From the NCBI RefSeq assembly GCF_001598375.1, contig NZ_BCYV01000014.1:124001-188000 (forward strand): a DNA stretch of 64,000 nucleotides. Direction: 5' to 3'. This DNA is from Novosphingobium capsulatum NBRC 12533 (GTDB lineage: Bacteria > Pseudomonadota > Alphaproteobacteria > Sphingomonadales > Sphingomonadaceae). The translations under genes were made by a program, and so were the position numbers. The notes below the pieces were generated by a model. The model made no database searches, was not told where the DNA came from, and worked only from the letters and a program-made list of their open reading frames with translations. Shown one piece after another: positions 53,166-62,437 of the stretch (position 1 is its first letter; every line of letters begins with the position of its first letter).

Positions 53166-53234
53166 GACCAGACGCCCAGCGTCACGCCCTGAGGCAAGAC
53201 CAGCGGCAATCCCCCCGTCACCCGGCGCCAAAAC

Positions 53235-53266
53235 CCTTCCGCCCGCGTGGGTACGGACGGAAGGGC
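53235..53266. terminator. Bidirectional hairpin
   Basis: Arms CCCTTCCG (53235-53242) and CGGAAGGG (53259-53266) with a 16-base loop, between the convergent SDR and TonB receptor genes. Confidence 0.6.
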
Positions 53267-53285
53267 ATGGTCGATGCAGGGCGGA

Positions 53286-55463
53286 CTAGAGCTTGTAGGA
53301 CACCGCGATCTTGACCAGGCGCGGCTCGTTTTGCAGGCGCGACTTGCGGTTGATGCCATAGTTGGAGCCGGTGACGTAGAAGCGATTGTTGGTGAGGTTG
53401 TCGGCCGACAGCGTCACGTCCAGCTTGCCGTTGTCCGAGGTCCAGCCGACTGCGGCATTGAGCAGCGTCTGTGCCGGCATCTGCGAAATCGCGACAAGGC
53501 CCGGGTCCACGTTGTAGGAACTGCGATAGGCCAGGCTGCTCGACGCGTGCAGCGTCCCCATACCCTCGCCGCCCAGGCTGTGGCGCGCGTTGAAGCCGAT
53601 GTTGTATTGCCACTTCGACACACGCGGCAGGGCATCGGCGTTGGCGCGCGCGGCGGCGGTATTGGCGTTGAGCTTGAGGTACTTGTCCAGCGTCAGCGAT
53701 CCGTTGCCGAACAGCGTGAGGCCGTGGACCGGCTCGGCCGTCACTTCCAGTTCGGGGCCATGGACCAGCGCCGTGCCTGCGTTCTGCGTTACCACCGAAG
53801 TGCCGATGTAGGTGTTGGTCTGAATTTCGCCAAAGCGATTGACGAACCAGTCCGCGTTGACACGCAGGTGATGGTCGAAGAATTCGCTCTTCATCCCCGC
53901 CTCATAAGCGGTCACCGTCTCGGCGCCATAGGGCGTGTTGAACAGCGTCGGGTTGGCAACGACCGAGGCGTTGAAGCCGCCGCTCTGGAAGCCGCGCGAG
54001 ATGCTGGCGTAAATGAAGATGTCCCGGGTCGCCTGGAAATCGATCTCGCCCTTAGGGCTGAAGTTCGTGAACGACAGGTGCCCGCCAACGGCGGTCAGCG
54101 TCTGGCTGGGGAGGAACAGGCCGTTGGACAGCGTGGCGTCGATGTCCTTGGTTTCGCGGGTGTAGCGGCCGCCCAAGGTCAGCGAGAACCGCGGGGCAAA
54201 GCGCCAGGTCGCCTGGCCAAAGCCGGCATAGCTGTTGGTGACCTGGTGAATCGTGTCGGGCAGGACCTGGTAGCCCAGCACGGTGTCGTTGAAGACCTGG
54301 CGGATGGTCTCGTGGAAGTAATAGCCACCGAGAATGAACTGGACGTTCCCGCCGACATCGCCCGAGAGCTGCAGTTCCTGGCTGAACTGGTGGTTGATCA
54401 TGTCGCTGCGGCGGTCAAAGCCCGCGGTGTAGGCGCCGGTGGTGGCATCGACCTGCCCGCCATAGACGTCGAAGCGGAAGCGATCGTCGCCGCGGATGTA
54501 GCCGGTGATCGCCTTGAGTTTGAGGCCATTGTCAAAGTCATAGCCCAGCGTCAGGTCGGCATTGATCTGCTCGTTGAAACTGGAAGACGGGATCGGGCTG
54601 ATATAGGTGCCAAAGGCGCCGCCGGTTTCCTTGAGCCCTTCGGTGAAGTTGATCTGCGCGGCGCCGTCGCCCTTTTCATGGGTGTAGGATACATTGGCCT
54701 TCGCGCTGAACGGACCGTCGCCGATCCAGGCCAGGCCAACACGCGCGCCATATTGTTCGTCCTTGCCGCGCTTCCCGCCGATCGCGGGCGCATCATAGTA
54801 GTCGCCCTTGTACTGGTGGAAGCCCGAGACAATCACGGCCAGCTTGTCGGGGGCGATCGCGGTGGAGAAGGTAGCCTTCTGGTCGTTGTAGTCGCGGCTG
54901 CCATAGCTGCCCTCGGCCGAGCCGAACGTGGTGCCGTCGGCCTGCTTGCGCACGACCTTGACCGCGCCGGTCAGGTTGTTGCGGCCATAGAGCGTGCCCT
55001 GCGGTCCGCGCAGAACCTCGATCCGGTCGATGTCGTTGAACAGCAGGTTCGTGCCGGAAAGGCGCGCGTGATAGACATCGTCGACATAGAAGCCGACCGC
55101 CGAATCCGTGAAGGCGAAGCCGGCGTTGGCCTGGCCCGCGCCACGGATGAAGGCCGCCACGCTCGATGAACTGGCCAAGGCCGACGTGAACGAGACGTTG
55201 GGCACATGCTGGGCCATGTCGAGGACCGAGCTGACCTGCATGGTCTTGAGGGAATCGCCGGTAAAGGCGGTGACGGCGACCGGGGTGGCCTGCAGGTTCT
55301 CGCTGCGGCGCTGCGCGGTCACGGTGATCACCTGCAGGCCGTCGCTCGCGGCTTCGTCCTGCGCGGCGCTGGCGTTCTGGGCATAGGCCGAAGGGCTCGC
55401 CGTCAGGATGGCAAGCCCGGCCCCTGTCAGCAGGAGGCCCTTGAAGGAGAGTGCAGTCCTCAT
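53286..55463 (-). CDS. TonB-dependent outer-membrane receptor
   Basis: Receptor of 725 residues with signal peptide (LLLTGAGLAILTASPSAYAQ), VITVTAQRR, plug with LRGPQGTLYGRNNLTGAVKV, and a barrel ending KIAVSYKL. It is shorter than the other three receptors and its plug differs (FIRGAGQANAGFAFTDS), so it is a separate subfamily. It is divergent from an MFS gene across 188 bases. Its likely role is uptake for the adjacent amide or N-heterocycle branch, by position only. Confidence 0.92.
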   Translation of the reverse strand: MRTALSFKGLLLTGAGLAILTASPSAYAQNASAAQDEAASDGLQVITVTAQRRSENLQATPVAVTAFTGDSLKTMQVSSVLDMAQHVPNVSFTSALASSSSVAAFIRGAGQANAGFAFTDSAVGFYVDDVYHARLSGTNLLFNDIDRIEVLRGPQGTLYGRNNLTGAVKVVRKQADGTTFGSAEGSYGSRDYNDQKATFSTAIAPDKLAVIVSGFHQYKGDYYDAPAIGGKRGKDEQYGARVGLAWIGDGPFSAKANVSYTHEKGDGAAQINFTEGLKETGGAFGTYISPIPSSSFNEQINADLTLGYDFDNGLKLKAITGYIRGDDRFRFDVYGGQVDATTGAYTAGFDRRSDMINHQFSQELQLSGDVGGNVQFILGGYYFHETIRQVFNDTVLGYQVLPDTIHQVTNSYAGFGQATWRFAPRFSLTLGGRYTRETKDIDATLSNGLFLPSQTLTAVGGHLSFTNFSPKGEIDFQATRDIFIYASISRGFQSGGFNASVVANPTLFNTPYGAETVTAYEAGMKSEFFDHHLRVNADWFVNRFGEIQTNTYIGTSVVTQNAGTALVHGPELEVTAEPVHGLTLFGNGSLTLDKYLKLNANTAAARANADALPRVSKWQYNIGFNARHSLGGEGMGTLHASSSLAYRSSYNVDPGLVAISQMPAQTLLNAAVGWTSDNGKLDVTLSADNLTNNRFYVTGSNYGINRKSRLQNEPRLVKIAVSYKL

Positions 55464-55651
55464 GTTGTCCTCGTCTTTCTCGTTGTGACGCCTTGGCAGC
55501 GTTTCACCGATGAATAGGCCCTATCAGCGGCGCGAAGGCCCGATGCTTGCGCAAGACTCTCCGACTGGCGATCAGCCGCGCGTAGGTGATGTTGCGTTGC
55601 GGCAACATTTTCCTAGGATCAGCTGGCAAACGGCACAGGAGCAGGCGGTAC

Positions 55652-56917
55652 ATGGATCAGCGCGTTGCAGCAAAACCGCAGGTGACGGCAACGCCATCGG
55701 CTCTGTCGGAATTTCGCCGCGGGTGGAGCAGCGTGCTGGCTGCCGCGCTTGGCGTGGGCGTGGGTACCACCGGGCTGCCGTTCTACAGTTTCGGCCTGTT
55801 CATTGCGCCGCTCTCCGCCGCCTACGGCTGGTCGCGCGGCCAGATCGGGCTGGGCATGACCTGCCTCAGCCTGGGCGCAATCCTGCTCTCGCCGTTTCTG
55901 GGAACGGCGATCGACCGGCTCGGCGTGCGCCGCATCGCGCTCGTGTCGCTGGCAGGCCTTGCCGTCGGCTTTGCCTTGCTGGCCGCTGCGCTCGGCTCGC
56001 TGCCGGCTTTCTATGCGGCCTGGATCGCGTTGGCATTTCTGGGGGTTGGCACAACGCCGATCACGTGGACGCGCCCGATCGCACTACTGTTCGATCGCGG
56101 GCGCGGGCTGGCATTGGGCCTCACGCTGCTGGGCACTGGGCTTGTCGCGCTGACGGCGCCGCCGCTGCTGGCCGCGATCATCGCCACCTGGGGGCCGCGC
56201 GGCGGCTATCTGGCGATGGCGGGCGTGGTCGTGCTGGTGGTCATGCCAGTGGTCGCGGCCGGCCTGCGCGAAGGCCCGTCAGGGCGCAGCGACGCCGTGC
56301 CGCACCCCCGTTCTGGCCTGACGCGCCAGCAGGCACTGCGCTCGCGCCAGTTCTGGCAGATTGCCATCGGCGTGTTCCTTCTGATCGTGGCCCAGTCGGG
56401 CGCGACCGTTCATCTCGTGCCGTTCCTGGCTGACCACGGTCTTACCCCTGGCCTTGCCGCCAAGATGGCAGGATCGCTTGGGATTTCGGTCATCGTCGGG
56501 CGCGTGGTGATTGGCCTGCTGCTCGATCTGCTGCCGGGCACCCTGGTGGCGCGCTGCGTCCTGCTGATGCCCGCCGCTGCCTTGGCGCTGCTGTTCCTGG
56601 CAGGGCCTTCGCTGCCGATGACGGCCTTGGCGATCCTGCTGCTGGGGTTTGCCGCCGGTGCCGAGACCGATCTGGTTGCCTACCTGACGAGCCGCTATTT
56701 CGGGATGCGGGCCTATGGCGCGATCTATGGCCTGCTCATGTCCTGCTTTTCGCTGGGCGCAGCCCTGGGCGCGCCGCTGGCGGGCTGGTCGTTCGACCTG
56801 ACGAAAAGTTATGACGGCGCAATTTTCGGCGGCATCGCCTGCTTTGTTGCCGCTGCGGTGCTGCTGGGAACGCTGGGCGCCTATCCCACAGACCGCGTGG
56901 ACGAAGAGCCGGCCTGA
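55652..56917 (+). CDS. MFS transporter (OFA/monocarboxylate-like)
   Basis: Inner-membrane transporter of 421 residues with about twelve TM helices. SRGQIGLGMTCLSLG near helix 2 and DRLGVRRIALVSLAG between helices 2 and 3 match the monocarboxylate/OFA-type MFS group. It is not related to the two module A/B MFS proteins beyond the fold. The ATG at 55652 has AGGAG about 11 bases upstream; 22 earlier codons are rejected. It is divergent from the TonB receptor, and the pair could move one substrate across both membranes. Confidence 0.9.
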   Translation: MDQRVAAKPQVTATPSALSEFRRGWSSVLAAALGVGVGTTGLPFYSFGLFIAPLSAAYGWSRGQIGLGMTCLSLGAILLSPFLGTAIDRLGVRRIALVSLAGLAVGFALLAAALGSLPAFYAAWIALAFLGVGTTPITWTRPIALLFDRGRGLALGLTLLGTGLVALTAPPLLAAIIATWGPRGGYLAMAGVVVLVVMPVVAAGLREGPSGRSDAVPHPRSGLTRQQALRSRQFWQIAIGVFLLIVAQSGATVHLVPFLADHGLTPGLAAKMAGSLGISVIVGRVVIGLLLDLLPGTLVARCVLLMPAAALALLFLAGPSLPMTALAILLLGFAAGAETDLVAYLTSRYFGMRAYGAIYGLLMSCFSLGAALGAPLAGWSFDLTKSYDGAIFGGIACFVAAAVLLGTLGAYPTDRVDEEPA

Positions 56918-56941
56918 ACAGCGCCGCGATCCGGGATGCGG

Positions 56942-57391
56942 TCAGGCCAACAGCCCGATCGCCATTGTCAGCAGCCCCAGCCCGGTTGCCATCATCAACC
57001 GCAGCCTCTGCCATCCTGCCGGCCACTGCACGTGCCGCGCCAGCGCGCGGTCTGCCAGCGGGCTGGCCAGGATCAGCAGGCCAAGCGTCATCAGTTCCGG
57101 CCGTGGCCAAGGGGCGCCGACGCACCAGGGCAGCAGCATGGCCCAGCCGATCAGGCTGGGCACCACGGCCAAGACGTGGAACCAGGCTTCCTTCACCCCG
57201 GCCAGCATGCCGGCCATCCACCACAATCCTCCCAGAAACGACAGGATCAGCGCGGCATAGCAGCAGGCGGCGGCCAGCGCGGTCCAGCGATCCTCGCCAC
57301 CATGGAGCACCATCAGCAGGCAGAACGCCTGCGGCGCAATGCCGGCAAGGCCAAGGACAACGAGCGGGCGGGGCAGGGCAGTGATCGACAT
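56942..57391 (-). CDS. DUF3429-family membrane protein
   Basis: Integral membrane protein of 149 residues with four to five hydrophobic helices. PRPLVVLGLAGIAPQAFCLL and ALILSFLGGLWWM match the DUF3429 pattern (LGxxGxxP and FLGGxxW). Function unknown. It lies 55 bases after the PQQ dehydrogenase gene on the same strand and may be co-transcribed. The start is uncertain: ATG 57391 (MSITALPRP) fits the family, ATG 57427 is an alternative. Confidence 0.75.
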   Translation of the reverse strand: MSITALPRPLVVLGLAGIAPQAFCLLMVLHGGEDRWTALAAACCYAALILSFLGGLWWMAGMLAGVKEAWFHVLAVVPSLIGWAMLLPWCVGAPWPRPELMTLGLLILASPLADRALARHVQWPAGWQRLRLMMATGLGLLTMAIGLLA

Positions 57392-57446
57392 GGCCGAGCA
57401 AAGCACCATTACCGCCCCGCCCGGCAAGCTGCCCTTTCAGGCGAGA

Positions 57447-59834
57447 TCAGGATTTGGGCAGGGCATAGGCAATGATGGAATCGCCCAGCCGTGTGCCCAG
57501 CGAACCGTGGCCGCCGGCCACCACCACCACGAACTGCCGCCCGCTGGCCGGAGAGCGATAGGTCATCGGCGTGGCCTGGGCCCCAGCGGGCAGCCGTGCG
57601 CGCCACAGCACGCGGCCGGTGGTGGTGTCATAGGCGCGCAGGTAATAGTCGAGCGAGGCGGCCATGAACGAGAGCCCGCCGCCGGTCATCATCGGCCCGC
57701 CGAGCGAGGGCACGCCCAGCTTGAGCGGAATGGGCAGCGGCGTTTCATCACGGATCGTGCCGTTGGCATGGCGCCACGCCACCTTGCCGGTGACAAGATC
57801 GATCCCGGCGACATAGCCCCACGGCGGCGATTGGCACGGCAGGCCAAGGCGCGAGAGGAATGGCCCCATCGACACGGCGAACGGCGCGCCGGCGTTGGGA
57901 TTGAAGCCATGTTCGGCCGAACCGCCGCGATCGGATGCACCCGCCGGCCCGTCCTTGCCATTGCCTGCGCCCGGCCGCTGCGGGATCAGGCGATCGACAA
58001 AGGCCATGTAGTTGGGATGGGCAAAAGCCACCTGGCGCACCGGATCGATGGCGAGGCCGCCCCAGTCCATCACCCCGAAATTGCCGGGAAATACCAATGT
58101 GCCGCGGGTCGAGGGCGGGGTGAACGGCCCTTCGTGGCGATAGCGGCGAAAGGCGATGCGGCAGGCCATCTGGTCAAACAGCGTGGCGCCCCACATGTCT
58201 GCCTCGCGAATGCGCGGCGGCATCAGCGAGATTGCCGAAATCGGCTGGGTGGGCGAGGTGAAATCGCCTGGCGCTGCGCCGCCGGGCACGCGCATTTCGT
58301 GTACCGGCTGGACGGGCAAGCCGGTGCGGCGATCGAGCACGAAGATGTTGCCGGTCTTGGTCGATTGCACCAGCGCGGGCACGCGGCCCTTGCCGGGAAT
58401 GGTCAGGTCAACCAGCGCGGGCTGGGCCGGTACGTCCATGTCCCACAGATCGTGGTGCACGGTCTGGAACACCCAGCGCGCCTTGCCGGTCTTGATGTCG
58501 AGCGCCAGAATCGAGGTGGCAAAGCGCTCGGTATTGGGCGGGCGGTTGCCGCCCCACTGGTCGATCGCGCCCATGCCCATCGGCAGGTAGATGAGGCCAA
58601 GGTCTTCATCGGCCGCCGCCGTGCTCCAGCTGTTGGGGGTGGAGGGCACGGGGGGATGGTTCGGCCCGAGGGGAGCGGTGTCTTCCGGCCGGCCGGGATC
58701 GAACGCCCACACCGGCTTGCCGGTGGCGATGTCAAAAGCCTGGATCGCGCCCGAGGGCATATGGATCGACGCGTTGTCATAGATCGCCCCGCCCACCACG
58801 ACGAGGCCGCGCGTTACCAGCGGGGCCGAGGTGAACTGGAACCAGCCCGGCTTGAGGCCGGGGCCGGTGACGGCAAGGTTGACGGCGCCACCCTTGCCAA
58901 AGCCGGGGCACAGCCGCCCGGTATGCGCGTCGAGCGCGATCAGGCGGGCATCGGCCGTGGCCATGATGATCCGCTGCGGGCACGATCCATCGGCGCTGCG
59001 CGTGGCGCCGGGCCAGTTGGCATCGTGATACGATACGCCCCGGCAGGTCAGGTGCTGAACATGGCTGGGCACCTGCATGTGCGGATCATAGCGCCAGCGC
59101 ACTGCCCCGGTTTCGGCGTCGAGCGCCAGCACGATATTGTGCGGGGTGCAGGCATAGAGCGTATCGCCGACCTTGATCGGGGTGAGTTCATAAGTGATTT
59201 CTTCCGGGTCCCCCGGGCGGCGGCTGTCGCCGGTGTCCATCCGCCAGACCTGCTTGAGTCCGCTGACATTGGCCGGGGTCAACTGCGCGAGCGGCGACCA
59301 CTTGGTGCCGGCCCAGGTATGGCCATAGGCCAGCCAGTCCCCGGCGTCGGTGCCGGCGGCCAACGCCGGCGCGGCGCCACGCGCGCCGGGCAAGGCGCCT
59401 TCCCATTCGTGCGGGCTGCGCAGCATGGCGGCAAGGCCGATCGCGCCGGCCAGGATCAGGGCGAGCGCCAGCGGCCCGGCATTGCGCCACCAGCCCGGCC
59501 GGGCGGGCACCAGCCGCCGCGTGATCCAGGGCAGCAACAGCAGGGCGCCGAGGATAAAGATCACGTCGCCACGCGGCACCAGCGCCCACCAGTCCAGCCC
59601 GATTTCCACCAGTGCCCAAGCCAGCGTGGCCACCACCAGCGCGGCATAGAGGTGCAGCGCCGCCACCTGGCGCCGCCACAGCAGCACGGCGCAGGCGATA
59701 AGGGCCAGCCCCGCCGGGGCATAGAACCAGCTGCCGCCTTCGATCGCGAGCCACAATCCCCCGCCCAATAGCACCAAGCCGCACAGGGCCAGGACGATCG
59801 CCATGATCGCCAGGAGCTTGGAAGTCTTGGCCAT
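57447..59834 (-). CDS. Membrane-bound PQQ-dependent dehydrogenase (glucose/quinate type)
   Basis: Quinoprotein of 795 residues, the length of membrane glucose dehydrogenase. The N-terminal 130 residues form about five TM helices that take electrons to ubiquinone. The rest is an eight-bladed propeller facing the periplasm, with repeated W-motifs (GAVRWRYDPH, GKPVWAFDPG, GKARWVFQ, GKVAWRHANG, GRVLWRARLP). It oxidises a sugar, polyol or quinate-like alcohol directly in the periplasm. The ATG at 59834 begins the first TM helix; 45 earlier codons are rejected. PQQ synthesis genes are not in the window. Confidence 0.92.
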   Translation of the reverse strand: MAKTSKLLAIMAIVLALCGLVLLGGGLWLAIEGGSWFYAPAGLALIACAVLLWRRQVAALHLYAALVVATLAWALVEIGLDWWALVPRGDVIFILGALLLLPWITRRLVPARPGWWRNAGPLALALILAGAIGLAAMLRSPHEWEGALPGARGAAPALAAGTDAGDWLAYGHTWAGTKWSPLAQLTPANVSGLKQVWRMDTGDSRRPGDPEEITYELTPIKVGDTLYACTPHNIVLALDAETGAVRWRYDPHMQVPSHVQHLTCRGVSYHDANWPGATRSADGSCPQRIIMATADARLIALDAHTGRLCPGFGKGGAVNLAVTGPGLKPGWFQFTSAPLVTRGLVVVGGAIYDNASIHMPSGAIQAFDIATGKPVWAFDPGRPEDTAPLGPNHPPVPSTPNSWSTAAADEDLGLIYLPMGMGAIDQWGGNRPPNTERFATSILALDIKTGKARWVFQTVHHDLWDMDVPAQPALVDLTIPGKGRVPALVQSTKTGNIFVLDRRTGLPVQPVHEMRVPGGAAPGDFTSPTQPISAISLMPPRIREADMWGATLFDQMACRIAFRRYRHEGPFTPPSTRGTLVFPGNFGVMDWGGLAIDPVRQVAFAHPNYMAFVDRLIPQRPGAGNGKDGPAGASDRGGSAEHGFNPNAGAPFAVSMGPFLSRLGLPCQSPPWGYVAGIDLVTGKVAWRHANGTIRDETPLPIPLKLGVPSLGGPMMTGGGLSFMAASLDYYLRAYDTTTGRVLWRARLPAGAQATPMTYRSPASGRQFVVVVAGGHGSLGTRLGDSIIAYALPKS

Positions 59835-60239
59835 TGCTGCTGTTTCCCTGTCTTCGCCGGTGGTTATGGGGCGCCAGGAGAGAACTCGTATTTGCACCCA
59901 TTTATCCCTCAATTCCGCCACTTTTTTTGGCAGCGATCTTCTGCATGGTACCCTAAGCGATACCCTCAAAATTTTCTTGGGGAGGTTTGAGTTCTTGGTG
60001 CCATCGAATCACCCCGCCGAGGGCGCGGCGTAACTATTACGGAGTCCGGACCGTGAAGATACAGTTGTAGGATAGTGGCGCCGGAACGTGGGGCCGCTGC
60101 ATCATCGAATATGATGGGGCGAGCTACTTTTATACGATTCATCAACGGTTGCACTTACGCTTCTCACGCCGACATCGTGTCAAACGGCGTGCAAATTTGG
60201 GTTTGACTCACATTCCGTGCAATTCGGCTCATGTTGGCG
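59835..60239. other. Non-coding scar left of the ISL3 remnant
   Basis: About 405 bases without a credible gene. Short open frames here have no coding character. The last 50 bases probably belong to the end of the degenerate transposon. Confidence 0.5.
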
Positions 60240-60590
60240 CCATAACCCTGGCTTTGAGCAGGTCGATTTTGGCGCGCCCAGTACCATCTGGCGCGTGATG
60301 ACCTTTAAGCGGTTGACCTTGCCCTCGACCTGACGGCTGGACCGCGGCGTCGAGATCGCGGCGGCCATCGCATCCTTGTCGGCCTCGACGCTAGCGGCGA
60401 ACGCAGCGAGCTTGGTCTTCGCCGCCATGGCGATCCACGGATCGAGCCGTGCCTTCTCCTTCGAGCGCATCATCGCGTGGAAGCGATCAAGCGCATCGCG
60501 TGTGGCGATCAGCGCGGGCACGGCCTTCTCAATCACTGCGTTGATTAGGGCGGCCTGGGCCGAATCGGCATTGCGATCGGTAGTCTGGGA
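60240..60590 (-). pseudogene. Remnant of an ISL3-type transposase, C-terminal part
   Basis: The minus-strand reading gives LDRFHAMMRSKEKARLDPW, then AAFAASVEADKDAM and RQVEGKVNRLKVITRQM. This is the C-terminal end of ISL3-family DDE transposases, where the block is usually W-S-N-G-Q-V-E-G-x-V-N-R-L-K. A stop at 60591-60593 cuts the frame and the N-terminal three quarters are absent. The P-R-S-S-R substitution in the normally strict W-S-N-G-Q block also points to decay. Confidence 0.65.
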
Positions 60591-61056
60591 TTAGTTCGGC
60601 CTATCGGTGACGCGCTTTACATTGAGACGCAAGCTGCAGGCGATGGGCTAAAGAAAGCTGTCCGCCCGTCCCCGTCGCCCTGGGGCCATATCGCCGGCCA
60701 ACCTACGGAGTCAGCGGCTCGCTGAATGTGTACCGGGGGCAAAGCACGTGCGTGCAACGGAACCGTCAAAACGACAACTGCAGTCTGACGCCATTCCCGC
60801 TGATCGGCGCTCGGATCGGCTGTGAATCGACGTTGAGGGCATCGCACCGTCCGAGCAAATCGCGAGGGTGGCCGCCAGCTGGCGTGACATGTCGACAATC
60901 CCGTTGACCACAATCCGCCGTTCCACGAGCAAACCTGGTAGCCGCCAGTTCGGCGGCGTGAACAAATTCCACAACCCCTTCGGGGCTGGACCTAAAATCG
61001 TCATTTCCGCGTCGGCTCGTCGCACAATATTCCCGATATTGCGCGTCCTCGCCTCC
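60591..61056. other. Degenerate stretch between two transposon remnants
   Basis: No intact gene. At about 60931-60981 the minus strand reads KGLWNLFTPPNWRLPG, which recalls GLWNLFMPP near the N-terminus of the acyl-CoA dehydrogenase at 6898-8145. It may be a fragment of such a gene broken by insertions. The match is short and could be chance. Confidence 0.35.
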
Positions 61057-61536
61057 TTGAACTGGCGGTTTTTGCCTCCAGCCGGGCGCTGTGGACAAAT
61101 TTGAGCCAGTATCTGGTTGTGGCGAGATGGACCATGCCGAGGAAGCTGTTTGCCAGTTGGTCGTATCTGGTGGCGATGGCGCGGTTGATCTTGAGATGGC
61201 CGAACATACACTCGATGCGATTGCGCTGCTTGTAGAGCGCCCGATCATATTCGATCTTCACGCGGCGGTTTGACCGGCCGGGGATGACTGCCTTGATCTT
61301 TCGCTCGGCGAGATCGGCGCGGATGGCATCGGCGTCATAGCCTTTGTCCGCAAGGAAGGCATCGGGTGCCTGCTCAGGCAGGTCGATCAAATCATCATAG
61401 GCCTTGCAATCCGCCGCCTCGCCGCCCGTCAGGTGGAAGGCGACTGGCCGTCCATGGGCATCAGCCAGACAGTGAAGTTTACTGGTGAACCCGCCCCGCG
61501 AGCGGCCAAGAGCGCGTCGATGAGTCCCCCCTTTCC
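61001..61536 (-). CDS. IS5-family transposase, second frame (orfB)
   Basis: Carries the later part of the DDE domain: GGFTSKLHCLADAHGRPV, FLADKGYDADAIRADL with the second Asp, and YKQRNRIECMFGHLKINRAI with the Glu (Y-R-E-like, here N-R-I-E). The product reads on past the usual end FLGMVHLATTRYWLKFVHSA for about 27 residues into flanking DNA, so the native stop seems lost. The first frame joins it at an A3G6-type slippery run (61525-61536) by a -1 shift. Confidence 0.75.
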
Positions 61537-61891
61537 GCCCGCTGCCGAAACATGGGCGCGAACGGTGGTGCTGTCGATGCTGTAGTGGCCGCTGTCCGCC
61601 ATGATCTCGGCCAGCGTCACGGCGACGGCCTCCCAGACCCCGGCCTCGCTCCACCGCCGGAACCGGCTATAGATGGTGTTCCAACTGCCATATTTGGGCG
61701 GGACATCGCGCCACGGAGCGCCGCAGCGGAGGCGCCACAGGATGCCATTGATGATGGAGCGGTTCTGCTCGGGCGGCATGCCTCGGCCACGGTTTGCAGG
61801 CTCGATGGGCAATAAGCCCTTCAGAACACGCCATTCCGCTTCTGTAAGATCGCCCCTGCTCAAGCCTGCCTCCAAAAAAGCAGCCTTGAAT
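61057..61891 (-). mobile_element. IS5-family (IS427-like) insertion sequence
   Basis: A two-frame transposase is flanked by imperfect inverted ends: TTGA-ACTGGCGG-TTTTTG around 61057-61074 and, inverted, TTGATTCAAGGCTGC-T6-GG around 61871-61891. Only part of each end matches, so boundaries are approximate and the left end may be damaged. I could not identify a target-site duplication. Confidence 0.6.
61429..61875 (-). CDS. IS5-family transposase, first frame (orfA)
   Basis: N-terminal part of the transposase: DLTEAEWRVLKGLLP, NGILWRLRCGAPWRDVPPKYG, and the first catalytic Asp in HYSIDSTTVRAHVSAAGG. A TTG at 61875 is the only upstream start; no ATG is available, which may reflect decay or low natural expression. 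After GGKGG the frame leaves the family sequence and the second frame continues it, as expected for programmed -1 frameshifting in this IS group. Confidence 0.75.
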   Translation of the reverse strand: MEAGLSRGDLTEAEWRVLKGLLPIEPANRGRGMPPEQNRSIINGILWRLRCGAPWRDVPPKYGSWNTIYSRFRRWSEAGVWEAVAVTLAEIMADSGHYSIDSTTVRAHVSAAGGKGGLIDALLAARGAGSPVNFTVWLMPMDGQSPST

Positions 61892-61960
61892 CAAGGCTTG
61901 GTGGCAGCGTCAGCTATAGATCCGGTGGCGATAGCGATCCGAACCATATATGCCTGCCAT

Positions 61961-62245
61961 ATGGCATCGGACCTCTTCACATTCATCTGCGAATACGAGG
62001 GCGGGACATACGTCTCCCAAGTCCTTGCCATCGATCACGAAAAAGCACTGGTCGAATGGGCCACCCTGCTGCGCAAAGAACAGCCGATCGAGGGGGCATC
62101 GGATCACATCGCACAAGCCGCCTGCGATGAGTTGTACAGCCATATTGTGCCCCTGACTGGACTAACAGGTGTTTGGTGCTGGAGCGCAACGGTCATGGAT
62201 GACCTTGCTCTGGTCAACATCGTCCGTTCAGCGCAACCGTCATAA
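61961..62245 (+). CDS. Small protein of unknown function
   Basis: A 94-residue acidic protein, MASDLFTFICEYEGGTYVSQV onward, with no signal peptide or TM segment. The composition (FTFICEYEGGTY, IDHEKALVEWATLLR, TGLTGVWCWSATVMDD) looks like a real folded protein and not frame noise. It starts about 70 bases from the right end of the IS5 element, so the IS may have landed just upstream and cut off its promoter. No function can be assigned. Confidence 0.6.
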   Translation: MASDLFTFICEYEGGTYVSQVLAIDHEKALVEWATLLRKEQPIEGASDHIAQAACDELYSHIVPLTGLTGVWCWSATVMDDLALVNIVRSAQPS

Positions 62246-62437
62246 CCGATAGTCCGCTTCAAGCGCCAATTTGTCTACGCCGCCTAATGTCCCATGCTTT
62301 TGAGGCCATTGCTGTGCACTCACTGCTGAACCCCAGTGGAGTGGGGTAGACAACGCGCGGAAATGTCAAATTAGAAAGGAATGTGAGCCAGATCTACCTT
62401 TGAACGTCTAGGGACAACCTTGATTGTTACCGATTGG

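Noticed and set aside
55511..55524. AATAGGCCCTATC upstream of the TonB receptor at 53286-55463
   Set aside because: It has ATAG and CTAT but only three bases between them instead of six, and lies in a part of the window without other copies. It is not counted as a regulon site.
57339..59771. 810-codon open frame antisense to the PQQ dehydrogenase
   Set aside because: Low-complexity Arg/Gly/His/Gln composition and no recognisable domain; the opposite strand has a complete quinoprotein with propeller motifs. The same applies to long frames antisense to the TonB receptors (23054-24904, 29144-30979, 35737-38013, 53247-55169).
60711..61211. 166-codon frame on the minus strand in the scar region
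   Set aside because: It joins unrelated pieces across the presumed IS boundary. Only a short GLWNLF-like stretch is suggestive, so it is noted as a possible fragment and not called a gene.
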